Below, one piece after another: positions 1 to 10,233 of a stretch of 64,000 nt of DNA. The notes under the pieces are model-generated. The model saw only the letters and a program-made list of their open reading frames with translations, had not been told where the DNA came from and did not search any database. Location: assembly GCA_951640195.1 (NCBI GenBank), contig OX621166.1, positions 1,046,501-1,110,500 on the forward strand. Reading direction: 5' to 3'. Source of the stretch: Porpolomopsis calyptriformis. Taxonomy: Eukaryota; Basidiomycota; Agaricomycetes; Agaricales; Hygrophoraceae. The translations under genes and the position numbers were made by a program. The first letter of the stretch is position 1. The number at the start of each line of letters is the position of its first letter.

Positions 1-457
1 GGGAACAAGCTGGCTGTTCCCAAGGCAGATGACTCTTGCCAAAAAGAAGAAGAAAAAAAAATTTAAGCCAACCGATATCATCTTCCCAGGTAATTTTATA
101 AGTCCCAAATGCAGTCGGATACACCCCTTGAACATATCTTTGTCAGTCGGCGATTTGAGTTGCCGTACGAATTCTAAATTGGCGTGAAAGTACAAAAGTG
201 GCGAGACTGACCGACGACCAGGCATATATAAAAGCACCATATCGGCGGACATACTCTGAAAGAGGTCGATAGAATACATAAGAGCTGAAGATCCAAAGGC
301 CGGAATAGCATTGATGAGGCAGACTCGTCGCAACACTACTCGAGGTGTTGGCCAGCCTGATGGGCTTGTGGGAGTGGCTCCATCGACTCGTACTAGAGTG
401 CCGGAAATCGGATTGGGTATCGCGAATTAGGGCACAAGGAAAGGATGACCATTGTCG
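1..457. other. left-edge intergenic stretch, no gene supported
   Basis: No frame here extends into a recognisable protein. A TATA-like block (ATATATAAAAG, about 224-234) lies on the plus strand, followed at 314-430 by a 38-codon plus-strand ORF that I do not recognise. The right part is presumably 3' UTR of the minus-strand dynactin gene. The left end could be the flank of a gene outside the window. Confidence 0.4.
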
Positions 458-1253
458 TCACACCGGTTGCCGCTCCATGGGTTGAAATCTAGTGTAATAT
501 TGTTTAGTCTGAGCCTCGATCATTTCTTGTGTAAATTCAGGAAGGTCTTCAACAAAGCGGCCTATATTCGCATTCCATCAAAACTGAATACACTCAGTTG
601 AATAATTACAAACCTGGAGAACCGGAGAAGTGGGCGAGAGCAGGAACGACGGTATTTGGTGGAATGATGGTATTGTCTGCGATCTTGGCGCAATCCTTTA
701 TGATGGTGAATTTACCCTAGGAATTTTTTTCGTCCCCCACTAAATCATAGGCGAGCAGATTCCACGTACGATCACACAGTTTTTACCGATCTCGACATAA
801 TTTCCGATCGTAGCAGCCTCAATGACAGAGTTGGCACCGATGTGGACATGGTCTCCGATCTTCATAGGATAGTAATTAAAATTCCCGCGGTATGTCTTGT
901 ACGGTGGTCTAAGGAGATTCATTCCTGTCAGTGATGCCGTCTGGTCGAGATGATTGGGAAATGACAGACCTCATGATACAACCCTCTCCGACTAGACAGT
1001 ACCTCCCTAGGGAAATGACAACAGCATGTCCTGGGCCAGTGCGTCGCAAATCTCCCCGAATGATAGCACCACTGGAAATGATGGTCTTTCCTCCAAGGAT
1101 GATGTTTTGTGGGCCCGCAATGGTTGCCCTCCGAGAAACCTTGTTCCCCGTGTCCTATGGAAATAACCCAAAGTCGGTAGATGGAAAGGAATGGGAATGG
1201 GTACATACGGTTTCGATGAACTCGGCCTTCGAATACAATATCGGGGCCTCCAT
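458..1253 (-). CDS. dynactin subunit p25 (DCTN5-like)
   Basis: This encodes a pointed-end subunit of dynactin, the cofactor that links dynein to cargo. Five exons fit canonical splice sites: 1253-1209, 1154-970, 908-770, 716-614 and 561-458, giving 191 residues against about 180 in animal p25. The N-terminus MEAPILYSKAEFIET followed by DTGNKVSR matches the family. The rest is a run of isoleucine/valine/glycine hexapeptide turns of the left-handed beta-helix kind (GPQNIILGGKTII, GDHVHIGANSVIEAA, IGNYVEIGKNCVI), then the family PPxTVVP..FSGSPG motif and a C-terminal helix. The start ATG at 1253 lies only about 58 bp from the ATG of the divergent gene at 1312, so the two share a very short promoter. 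A bacterial-type hexapeptide transferase is excluded by the conserved p25 N-terminus and tail. Confidence 0.93.
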
Positions 1254-1311
1254 GAGTAACAATGTCGAGTCGGGGACGAATGAATGAATGCCAGTCGGAG
1301 TTTTGGACGTC

Positions 1312-2083
1312 ATGCTTTTTCATTCAACTCTGCGAGGACCAGCAGGAGCGATATGGACTCGAAGTTGTTCTCGGCGTTCTTCGCCCTTAATCTCCAACCA
1401 TGGAAGCGTCAAATGCTTACCACTGTCGGCTCTCAGGTCACCCAGTCGCGCCATACATCATGACCTGGCGCGAGAAGAACAAGATTATCAGGGACCTTTC
1501 ACGTCTGCGTTTCGACGACTCAAGATATTTTCCCTCTCCTCCCTTGCTCTTTCCTTTGCTATCTCGCCCTTCATGCTTATCGTCGAGTCGTCTCTCCCAA
1601 TGGGCGCTCGCATAGCACTTGCAGCAACTGCCATCACTACAAGCGGGGTATCTACAGCCCTCATCTCGTGGTGCGGCGACCCATACGTCATCTCCCTCCG
1701 TCCACTTAAATTTCTGGGCGATCGTGGCATCGAGGGGCTCGAAATGACGACATTCTCGCTGTGGCTTCGCAAACGCGTTACCCGGGTCTATGATACCGCG
1801 TTTTTAGTGGAAAGCAAGCGGCCGTTCGCAAAGTGGGAACTCGCGGAGACTATTCCGACTCCCACGAAGGGTGTTACTTCAGGGAAGGAGGAGACTGTCG
1901 CCGAGACCATGGACGCGTCAGGCGCCCTTTTAGGCAGGTGGATAGTGACATGGGGTGATGCCCGGGGAACTTGTCACCGCGTTGGAAAAGTTGTTCGGTG
2001 AGTTCTTGTCAATTCTCATTCATAACAACGACTCAACGTAAACTATTAGGTATTTCAATGTTCATGAAGATCTACTGCACTGA
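1312..2083 (+). CDS. TMEM70/TMEM186/TMEM223-family mitochondrial membrane protein
   Basis: Two exons, 1312-1997 and 2050-2083, are joined by a 52-nt GTGAGT..TTAG intron; the second exon codes RYFNVHEDLLH and stop. The N-terminal 60 residues are rich in Arg and Ser and poor in acid, as in a mitochondrial presequence. They are followed by QGPFTSAFRRLKIFSLSSL, the family signature, then two hydrophobic segments separated by a short turn (one around ALSFAISPFML, one around RIALAATAITTSGVSTALI) and a C-terminal part with TFSLWLRKRVTRVY. TMEM70 relatives act in inner-membrane assembly of respiratory complexes; which one this matches is not clear from sequence alone. ATG 1312 is preferred over the in-frame ATG at 1288 because it opens directly into the presequence-like stretch. 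Confidence 0.8.
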
Positions 2084-2363
2084 TTCCATGTTTGGGCTTG
2101 CGCGATCCACCTGGTGTTAGAATGTACCATCCCGTTGGTCCCTCGAAAATTGCAACAAGCATTTTGTCAATTCCATCTGGGGAGATTGAACAACATAAAC
2201 TCGCAGGTGGGTAGAAATAGCATGGCACATAGAGTGGAAAATTAAATTTTTATATCAGTAAGTATCCTTGAGGTGATGCACCAGTAGCCTGCACACATAT
2301 AGACTAGTCATGAATATGAATAAGGTCAAATTACTAATCAGCCATTCTTTTTTTCTTTTTTTC
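2084..2363. other. intergenic spacer, promoter side of the F-box gene
   Basis: This spacer lies between two plus-strand genes. A pyrimidine-rich tract (T/C run at about 2346-2362) immediately precedes the ATG at 2364, a layout common in fungal promoters. No coding frame or structured RNA was recognised. Confidence 0.4.
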
Positions 2364-4085
2364 ATGTCAAGAGTTAGACACAAATATTCCAGACGAGCGG
2401 TCGCACCAGGTCAGTGGGGTATTTTCTAGGCTACCAGCTTACTGATGACATTTTCATTTCTGACCTTTAGAACGACTGTGTCCGGCCATACACCGAGCCC
2501 TAGGCAATCCTGACATCCTCCGCGAGATCTTTGGGCATCTCTCCAACGGCCAGGATGAACTAGCCAGGCATCCCTCTGGACAGTGGAGAAGGAATAAGAT
2601 CCAAAGTTCAACTCGACGGCAACTAGCTTGGGTCGCCCAATGCTGTAAAGCATTTTCTGAGCCTGCCTTGGACGCACTTTGGAAAAAGATGGATGATCTG
2701 ATACCGCTTTTCAAATTATTGTCGACCTTCCAGTTGGTTAACGACGTTTATGTATGTGCACCACTCAAGAGTTCAAGCTGTATATACTAAGTCCATTGTG
2801 GTAGATGATCCTTGGAACGATCAGCGACCACGACTGGTCCCGGTTTAAGCAATATGCACACCGTGTAAAGGAACTTGTTTACTTCCCACGGAAGGGGCCT
2901 TCCGCTTCTCTGCGCATTGATAGTTCTATTCATCTTCAACTTGGCCGACGTTGTGGAACTGTTCCCTTACTTCCGTCTTTGCGCGCTTTATGGTGCTCGA
3001 CGGTGGCCGAGATATTATTCCTTCCCGCATCGACTCTGTCTCATGTGAACCTCGCAATTAGCAGGATTGGTGAAGAGAACATCGTTCCAGCCTTTTTGCA
3101 CGCTCTCGCCGCAGAAAAGCCATCCCTAAAGTCGCTTACTATTAGTGGGAGACCCACTGAACGATCGTTAGATCCTATACGCAACTTCGAACAACTTCAT
3201 TCACTTATCCTTCCTGACGTGGCCTCCGTAGACAATGGGTGGCTATTCGCGATTTCGGACATTGCTCAACTAACCAAATTACACGTACATCTTTCAAGCC
3301 AGACAAATATGGTCAAATGCTCAGAGGGATTCCGATCGCTGGAAAGGCTGCATGTCGGTGGTACCATTCAGCAGATTACCGGGCTTCTTGGTGCTTTTTG
3401 TATCGACACCCTGATGTCTATCGAACTTTCCCCCGCGATCGATGATAGGACCAGATACACAGAATCCCAGTGGTTCCGGTGCTTTGAGAAAGTCTCCTCA
3501 TCCTTTCCGTCGCTCCGCAACATTCGAGTGCTACACTTCAACTACAGATCTAGCCAGCTAGCATCCTTAGGATATATTGTGGAACCATTACTCCTCATAC
3601 GAGGCTTGGAGTACGTTGATTTGGCATTATTCCCTTCTCTTTCCATTTCGGATGAAGACATAGAGAAAATCGCTACAGCCTGGCCGAACCTCATGACGCT
3701 GAATCTTCCTGAAGCAACTCCTACACTACCCACATTCGCGTCCTTGCTACACTTGGCAAACTTCTGTCCCCGCCTCACTTCTTTAAGGTTGACAATCGAC
3801 GCGTGCGATCTCAGCACTCACGAACTTCCACCTAGACTCACCAACCCTCTTCGTAGTTGGAAGGCCGGTGACACAGAAGTTGGAAATCCCGCGTTGCTCG
3901 CACGGTACCTCATGCGTATCTTCCCCTCACTCAATCAAGTAAACGGTGCTGGCATGATTCAACAGGCCACTGTCTTCGACTTTATTCGGCTCGGTAGAGA
4001 TGTAATTGAGGATCAGAGATTACGACAGGTGAAACATGTTGAACCAGCCAAGAGTATCGACCCAAATATTGGACTCATGGGATGA
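2364..4085 (+). CDS. F-box-like protein with leucine-rich C-terminal region
   Basis: Three exons (2364-2409, 2471-2751, 2805-4085; introns 61 and 53 nt, the second with a TACTAA branch site) give 535 residues. The N-terminal part holds a basic stretch and then HRALGNPDILREIFGHLS, the F-box core that binds Skp1, with WVAQCCKAFSEPALDALWKKM completing the Agaricomycete F-box arrangement. The long last exon has irregular repeats of LxxLxL with spaced aliphatic residues, consistent with degenerate LRRs that would select a substrate. The predicted role is the substrate receptor of an SCF ubiquitin ligase. The target is unknown, and this family is very large and fast-evolving in mushrooms. Confidence 0.82.
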
Positions 4086-4323
4086 TCAGGGCATGTAGGA
4101 TGTTAATAACCGCTCAAACTTATTCCTTCTGTCACGCCTGTGATACCCCCACCATTGGTACTAGCTTCTATTTGAACTATGTCTTTAGCTGAGCAACGAT
4201 GCTAAGGAACCTAAAGAGAGATCAAAGATTTGCTCTCTGCGACAAACGGTCATAAAAGTTCCGGCGAAGGGAAACAAATATTCGGCCGGAGTTGGCAGTA
4301 AAGCAACAAAGAATCCATACCTC
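4086..4323. other. convergent intergenic spacer
   Basis: This 238-bp spacer lies between the stop codons of two genes that converge. It must hold the 3' ends of both transcripts. No separate coding frame is supported. Confidence 0.4.
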
Positions 4324-6992
4324 CTACATCTTGGACTTGATGTCCCTGAAGCGCGGGTGCTGCAGCGCTTCGTCTGCAGGAGATAGCATAATAAACAAAG
4401 ATCGTCAATAAGCATATTCACAGGGGAATGAATCATATCACAAACAATTATTGTCATATAGGCTGTCACTAGGGACGGCCGTGGTGTGTGAATGGATGTT
4501 CGACGCATCGACCATCTCAGGGACAACACTTCTAATCGTGGTTGCACCGAGCAGACGCATGTTCATCTCGAACTCATCCTAAACCAAATGACGATGAGCC
4601 TACGGGAAGGAGAAATCATAAAAACCGCACCCGTAGGAGCTGCAGTGCCTTGTCCATTCCTCCTAGTCCATACGATGAGAAAGCATAAAGAAATGGTCGT
4701 CCGATGCCAACTGAATTCAAGAAAGGGGCGGAAGAGAAAGAAAATAAGATATATGCGAGTGGGAAAGTTTTTAGTTGCGCGTAATAGACTCGCCTGCGGT
4801 AGCGCCCAAGGCGATCGCCTTCAAAACATCTGTCGCCCTTCTCACACCGCCATCCACGAACAGTTGAAATTTTTCATTGGGGAAAGTTAGCCCCCGCTTT
4901 TCCTTCAGTTTCGCCACGACTTCAACGAGCACCTCAATTCCGGAACGGGAGAAGTCCAACTGTCGTCCACCATGATTGGAAAGCACGACACCGGCAATGT
5001 TTTGGTCATACGCTTCCAAAGCATCCTACATATCATAGGATGATGTATAGTGAGCAGGGGCATTCAGAAGCCCTCTAGTTGGACACACCTCCCAGCATTG
5101 GATGCCCTTGAGAACCAGGGGCACTGAGCGTATTTGATTAGTGACACAAAAAAGTCATTTGATTGTCCATACTATTTGTGATGCTCTTGAACCATGCAAG
5201 ATCACTCCAGTTGAGGCTAGGATCTATAAAAGACTAGAGAGGCTGCTAATGTAGGTGTGAAAATAGACGCGGTAATCAGAATACTCACACTAATCGCTCT
5301 TCCTGCACCTAACGAACGAAGGACGTCGGTCTGTTGCGATTTAATCATCTCTGGAGGAGTCTCTGCATCGAATCTCATGCGAACGTCCTGAGATACAGTG
5401 CCAAGCTGAGTACCAAGTCGTCTATCGAATAGCTCGAAAAATGGGGACAAACCTTTTCTCGATGACCAAGCTGGGGGGCATCAACGGTAATGAACAAAGC
5501 TTTAATGCCACGTTTCTCAGCATGTTGAACGATCCGCTTTGTGATCTGCCGATCTGTATTCACGTATCTACAGAAATTAATAACGTAATGCACCTGCCAA
5601 GACGAAACAATATATCGGCTGACTTACAGTTGTAAAAATTGCACTTGACCAGGTTCAGTGGCATCGACTATTTCATCAAACGAACACGAAGCCAACGTTG
5701 GAATCTAGAACCGCGACGGCGGAATCGCCAATGAACCAGAAAGATCTGAATGCATCGTGGGACAACACATACCATCTGTATGACCCCATGCTTCGCGGCT
5801 CCGCGAGTCAAATTTAATTCACCGTCTGGATGACCCAACTTTCCTAAAGCAGCTGCGGTCTGCACATTCGACAGGATGACACACAAGAGTAGATGAGTAC
5901 GTCAATTGGTTGCCACGGTTGCGGCATTTCTATCAGCGAAAGAACTCACAATATACAGTGGCATACTCGATGTATGCCCTAGAATTGTGGTAGATGGATC
6001 GACCTTCCTGACATCACGCATAACGCGAGGCCGAAACCATATCCTTTCCAGAGAACGGTTCCGTTCAAGCAGAAGGTGGTCAGTCAGCACATGAATGGGC
6101 GTCGTGACCGAGGAAAATCTAACAGACCTTTGAAACACTGCATGATTCTCTCTATTAGTGACTTCGTCGTCCGCAGCTGACGAGTAGTACGCCCATGCTT
6201 TCTCGGTCATAACGCGTCTAGCTATCGCCTAAAATTTCATTTCATTCAGCAATGGAGTAAAATAAACAAGTGTGCCAAAACGAAAACACGGCACAAAATT
6301 GAATAATCACGCGCCTCGAAGTCATGCAGGTTCAGAATCGTGCTAAGTGGAGGCCTGGCATTATATCGCTCTTGACGTGCTCTCTCCTCATCCGAGACAA
6401 TTACTTCCAACGTTTCCGCTGTTCCAGGTTCCACTGGGCCCAAACTGGGTGAATTTGTTAGAGAATTCGTGACACTCCAGACCCGAAAATCCAAGGCTAG
6501 GTGGAAGGGAGGCGTGGATTAAGCAAGGGAGGATATGACTGACTGTTTTTCGGGCGGGAGATTTGTGGTTATAGCATCTGGAGGGTGGATTGGTTCATAT
6601 TCCTGACTGATTCAGCTGTTGGCGATCGAGCATGTCTTTAATAACCATCAAACATACGTGGCATCCTTTCCTGCGTACTTGAGAATGATGTCACTTCCTC
6701 CTACGAACATTCAAACCGCAAGCTTTGATGAAATATCCTTGTTGGACCCACCAGGATGATCTAAAGAAACACAACATGATAGCTTTATGTCAATCCCAAT
6801 ATCATAGGGTAGAATCCCTACCATCTAAAAACTCAGTAACATCGTAAACCTGTCCTGTTCATACCACAAGTCAGCGAAACGAACGCCAACAGGCCGAATT
6901 CTACCATGAACAATGATCCAACAACTCTGTCGAGAATTGTGTGCCGCTACAGTCTTCCCAGATACCGCATTGGCTTTCTGCGAGGCAGCCAT
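4324..6992 (-). CDS. flavocytochrome b2-type L-lactate dehydrogenase
   Basis: This enzyme would oxidise L-lactate to pyruvate and pass electrons through FMN and haem b to cytochrome c. About 18 short exons can be read. Residues from about 11 form a cytochrome b5 domain: [16 protein letters not shown], then [13 protein letters not shown] (first haem His), then EPIHPPDAI with the second His. The FMN domain follows with [72 protein letters not shown] (catalytic His and substrate-binding Arg) and [20 protein letters not shown], then VGIGRPFLY. It ends [15 protein letters not shown] with the stop at 4324-4326. No mitochondrial presequence is visible upstream of ATG 6992, unlike yeast Cyb2. Two introns use GC donors (6314-6229 and 4793-4711). 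A glycolate or mandelate substrate cannot be excluded. Confidence 0.92.
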
Positions 6993-7243
6993 GAGTAAAT
7001 GTGTTGTCAAGTGGTCAAGGAATAATGCGGTTCTCCGAGCGGGCTACGGTACATCTTATAAGGTTGGAGGTCAGAAGCTTTTTTGGACAAGACGTGCATA
7101 CATATGCTTTAAACAAGATTTGGGTATAGCTACTTCTCTACGTGAGCGACGACGAAGACCGAATAAGACCATTAACCATGGTAAAGTACAATGCCGGTGA
7201 GACGGTTAAAGAAAAACTGCTGAACGATGCTATGCTTCGAACC
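6993..7243. other. promoter of the flavocytochrome gene / 3' flank of the lyase gene
   Basis: Both flanking genes run on the minus strand, so this 251-bp stretch must hold the end of the upstream gene and the start region of the dehydrogenase. An ATG near 7178 opens a short Ser/Arg-rich frame that might be an upstream exon carrying a targeting sequence, but no splice that keeps frame was found. Confidence 0.35.
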
Positions 7244-8769
7244 TCAAACTACCTGGAATGCGGTGCCTCCTGCGCGTGCGTCAAGACTGACTGCTTCGTT
7301 TAAGCCTAAGAAAGGATGGGCATCGGTTATCTTACACAAACAATAAAATTAAACGCATACCCATGACTTCGAAGAAGGCTTTTGGGTTCATGTCCCCGGC
7401 CGAGGAAAAGTCTGTGCCTGTCTTCTTGAGCGAATGCATAGCGGCACGGATACCATGCACAGCAGCGACGCAGGATACAAGAGAGAAGACTGTTAAAAGT
7501 TAGGGAGGAGTCATAACCGAGCTAGGGACACTGCTACGTACTGATAATCTTGGCACCCATTTCTTCTGCCTCTTTGCAGGTAAAAGAAGGGGTGAGGCCG
7601 CCTGAAATTACGTTTACGAGTACCTAAGATGGGAAGAAAAATCATGAGTCTAGAACTTGCAACAGCTTCGTCGATAAAGTTGACTGACGGGTTTAGGAGC
7701 CAACGCAGCGACAGTACGCTCAAGTTGTTCTTTTGTCCGAACACCTTCTATGAAACAGACGTCTGCTCCGGCGTCCGCGGCAAGTTTGAGACGAAGGATG
7801 GCCTCATCCATTCCCAGGACCTGTGCCGAGTCAGTTCGACCGATGATGACCTGGTTGAGATGGTTTCGATTAATCATGGAGAGGATGCTTCAGAATGAGC
7901 ATAGTTCTTACAAAGTCGGACCCTCCGGGTATCGAATCTCGAGCAATGACAGCGGCGCGAATCCGTGTGACAAATTCTTCGCGGGAGACAACCTGCTTTC
8001 CGAGTAAGTGGCCGCAACGTTTTGTTTGTACTTGATCTTCGATATGAAGAGCAGCCACTCCAGCACGAGCGTATTGTGTGACTGTCCGAGCTATCATGAT
8101 GGGTCCACCAAATCTGCAAAACGATCATGTCAGAACATGCCTGCAAATCTGGTGGGATGATTTACCCTGTATCAGCATCGGCAATGACCGGCACAGTAGG
8201 ATCCAGGCTGCAGACCATTTGAGCACTCTGGATAGAAATGAGAAACAGAGCAGACGAGCTGGATGGGATAGCACACCTGGACAAAATCGTTCAATGTAGC
8301 AATCGCAAGGTCAGGTTGACCCAGCCGGGATGCTGTAGTAGCTGCTCCACTGACGTGAAACCAATATCAGTGCCAGAATATAATGATCGAAGGAAGAACA
8401 AACCTTTGGTACATACAATCGAAGCCCGCCTCAAGTGCACATCTTGCACTGATACCATCACAGATTCCCGGAGCAACCTGGCAGAGACAGATAAGACACT
8501 TCATGAGAGAAAAACTGTGCTTCCGGACTTACGACTATACCAGGGCGGGCAAGCATTTGTCGGAGTCGAGTGGCAGGATTGCATGAAAGGGGACCTTCCA
8601 AATAATGTTTAGGGTCCAAGCGAGGATTATAATAATGATCGTGGTGTCGGCCTGGTTCACTGGTAACTTCATTTGCCACAAGTTGACCGCGAGACTGGAG
8701 TGACGTTGTCCGAGTTTCCGCAGGTGACTCGAAAGATGAAGTGCTGGAGTAAAAATCGAGTCCAGGCAT
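7244..8769 (-). CDS. isocitrate lyase/PEP mutase superfamily lyase
   Basis: Nine exons give a protein of about 340 residues with the superfamily barrel. VAPGICDGISARCALEAGF starts the barrel, PVIADADTGFGGP carries the Mg-binding aspartates, and QVQTKRCGHLLGKQVV carries the active-site loop cysteine (KRCGH, as in 2-methylisocitrate lyases). VIIGRTDSAQVLGMDEAI, GADVCFIEGV and VNVISGGLTPSF follow, with the end at GGTAFQVV. Members cleave C-C bonds in 2-methylisocitrate, oxaloacetate (giving oxalate and acetate) or related acids; the exact substrate cannot be set from sequence alone. ATG 8769 was chosen. An in-frame ATG at 8844 would add 25 residues. A small role in propionate or oxalate metabolism would fit its place beside a lactate dehydrogenase, but that is inference. 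Confidence 0.85.
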
Positions 8770-9266
8770 TGGTGTAATTGATCGCTTGGTTTTGGCGAGA
8801 AGGAAGAGGACTACTGGGGGAGATGTGTTGTCCGGCCAGGACATTACAACGTCGTTTTATAGACGACTGAAAAAACGCCAAGAGGCCTGCCTGCCATTCA
8901 ACGCGGACAGAGATAATCGCAATGAGTCAACTCCGAGTCTGCCAAGTCGGCGGAAGAACGCTATTCAGATCATAACCCACCGGGAATGGTTTGTATGGTA
9001 ATGCGCTGGATGAATCAAGGCAAGGAAAGCTGCCAAGCCACCACAATGTCGCCCGCGAAGAACTGACGACAGAGAACGGAAGGATACGATCGGCCTTGGC
9101 CGACATGAAAAGGAAAGGTACTTCATGCATCCTGAGCAAGCAAGTAAGGCATGCGGACGAAATACGGCGGAGAGAGAGCGGGAGCCAAAGTAGTCATACC
9201 AAATAGTGGGAGATAAGGCATTTCTTCCATCAGCGACTGGAAAAGCTTGGCTATCGACTTGAAGCG
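8770..9266. other. intergenic region upstream of the lyase gene
   Basis: About 500 bp between two minus-strand models. Open frames on both strands are short and lack homology that I recognise. This should contain the lyase promoter and the 3' flank of the unresolved gene to the right. Confidence 0.35.
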
Positions 9267-10172
9267 TTAAGGTATTTCGCGAACCGATTCAGAGTTGTGT
9301 AACAAGGGGAAGAAGGGCAACACCTCCGAGGCCGAATACGGCTGGGGAATAGACAGATTGTTAGTCTGCCAAGCCGCTGATGATGACTGGGCGCAAAGAT
9401 GCGAGTAAAAAGAGCAGCGGGGGGCGGTCATCAGGACGGGGTAGGAGACATTCTCGACTCTCGAAGCCTGTAAAAAAAAACCGATTTGAGGCAGAAGGGT
9501 AGCTGAGATTTCTTTGGGACGGCCAGGAAACCTTCGAGAAGCAGACCTGAGAGGTGGATGTCAAGGAGATCGCAGGATGGATCCACTTCCACTTCCAGCA
9601 CGAGCGAGTCTTGCTTGCGAGCAACACCGTCTCCGGTGATACAGTTGCGATATCAGCTATTTGATTTCCTTTTTGACCGTAAAATCCAAGTGGTCCTGTG
9701 GGAAGAGCAACCGCATCCAGTCTGTTCCACTTGCACCTGCATAACGTGATCAGTGTTGTGCCCAAGGTAATATCACTGGTCAACTTCCGTCCCCGCGAGG
9801 GAGAACCCGATATGAACGTGCCTCTTGAGAATTAGGCAAACCGCATTTCGCATGCCATAGACCATCGTCATATTGATTGGACCGTCAAGATGTTGTGTCC
9901 CGGAAACTTATGACGGTCTTCCGGTATTTTTCATGGTATTTACATGCACTTATCGTTCCTCTCCGGTCGGAAATGCATAAATCAACGACGGTGGAGGGCC
10001 AGTAATGAATAACAGCCAGCTTACGTTGGCACTTTTATCTGCACTCGATATTTGAAGCTTAAGTCCCAGATCGCCCTCTGAGCGGCGAGCGTGACTGAGT
10101 TTAGTTGTAGATAGTCCTGGTGGGGAAAGCGAACGAGGGGTCGCGGTCGTAAACGAAACGTACAATTTTCAT
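9267..10172 (-). CDS. unresolved spliced gene candidate, function unknown
   Basis: The region looks coding on the minus strand, but I could not splice it into one frame. From ATG 10172, MKI is followed by a good 49-nt intron (GTACGT..CCACCAG) and an open exon reading DYLQLNSVTLAAQRAIWDL. Downstream open pieces include MTMVYGMRNAVCLILKRH with GFSLAGTE, then QDSLVLEVEVDPSCDLLDIH, and near the 3' end a frame with RVENVSYPVLMTAPR that closes at 9267; an alternative terminal frame closes at 9361. The gene lies about 60 bp downstream of the methyltransferase stop codon, a tight tandem arrangement. It may be a fast-evolving small protein or a decayed gene. I do not recognise the family. Confidence 0.3.
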
Positions 10173-10233
10173 TCGTCGTCGGTCTACAGTTATTACCGGC
10201 GCTCGTACATTGCTATCCTGTCAATGAATCTCA

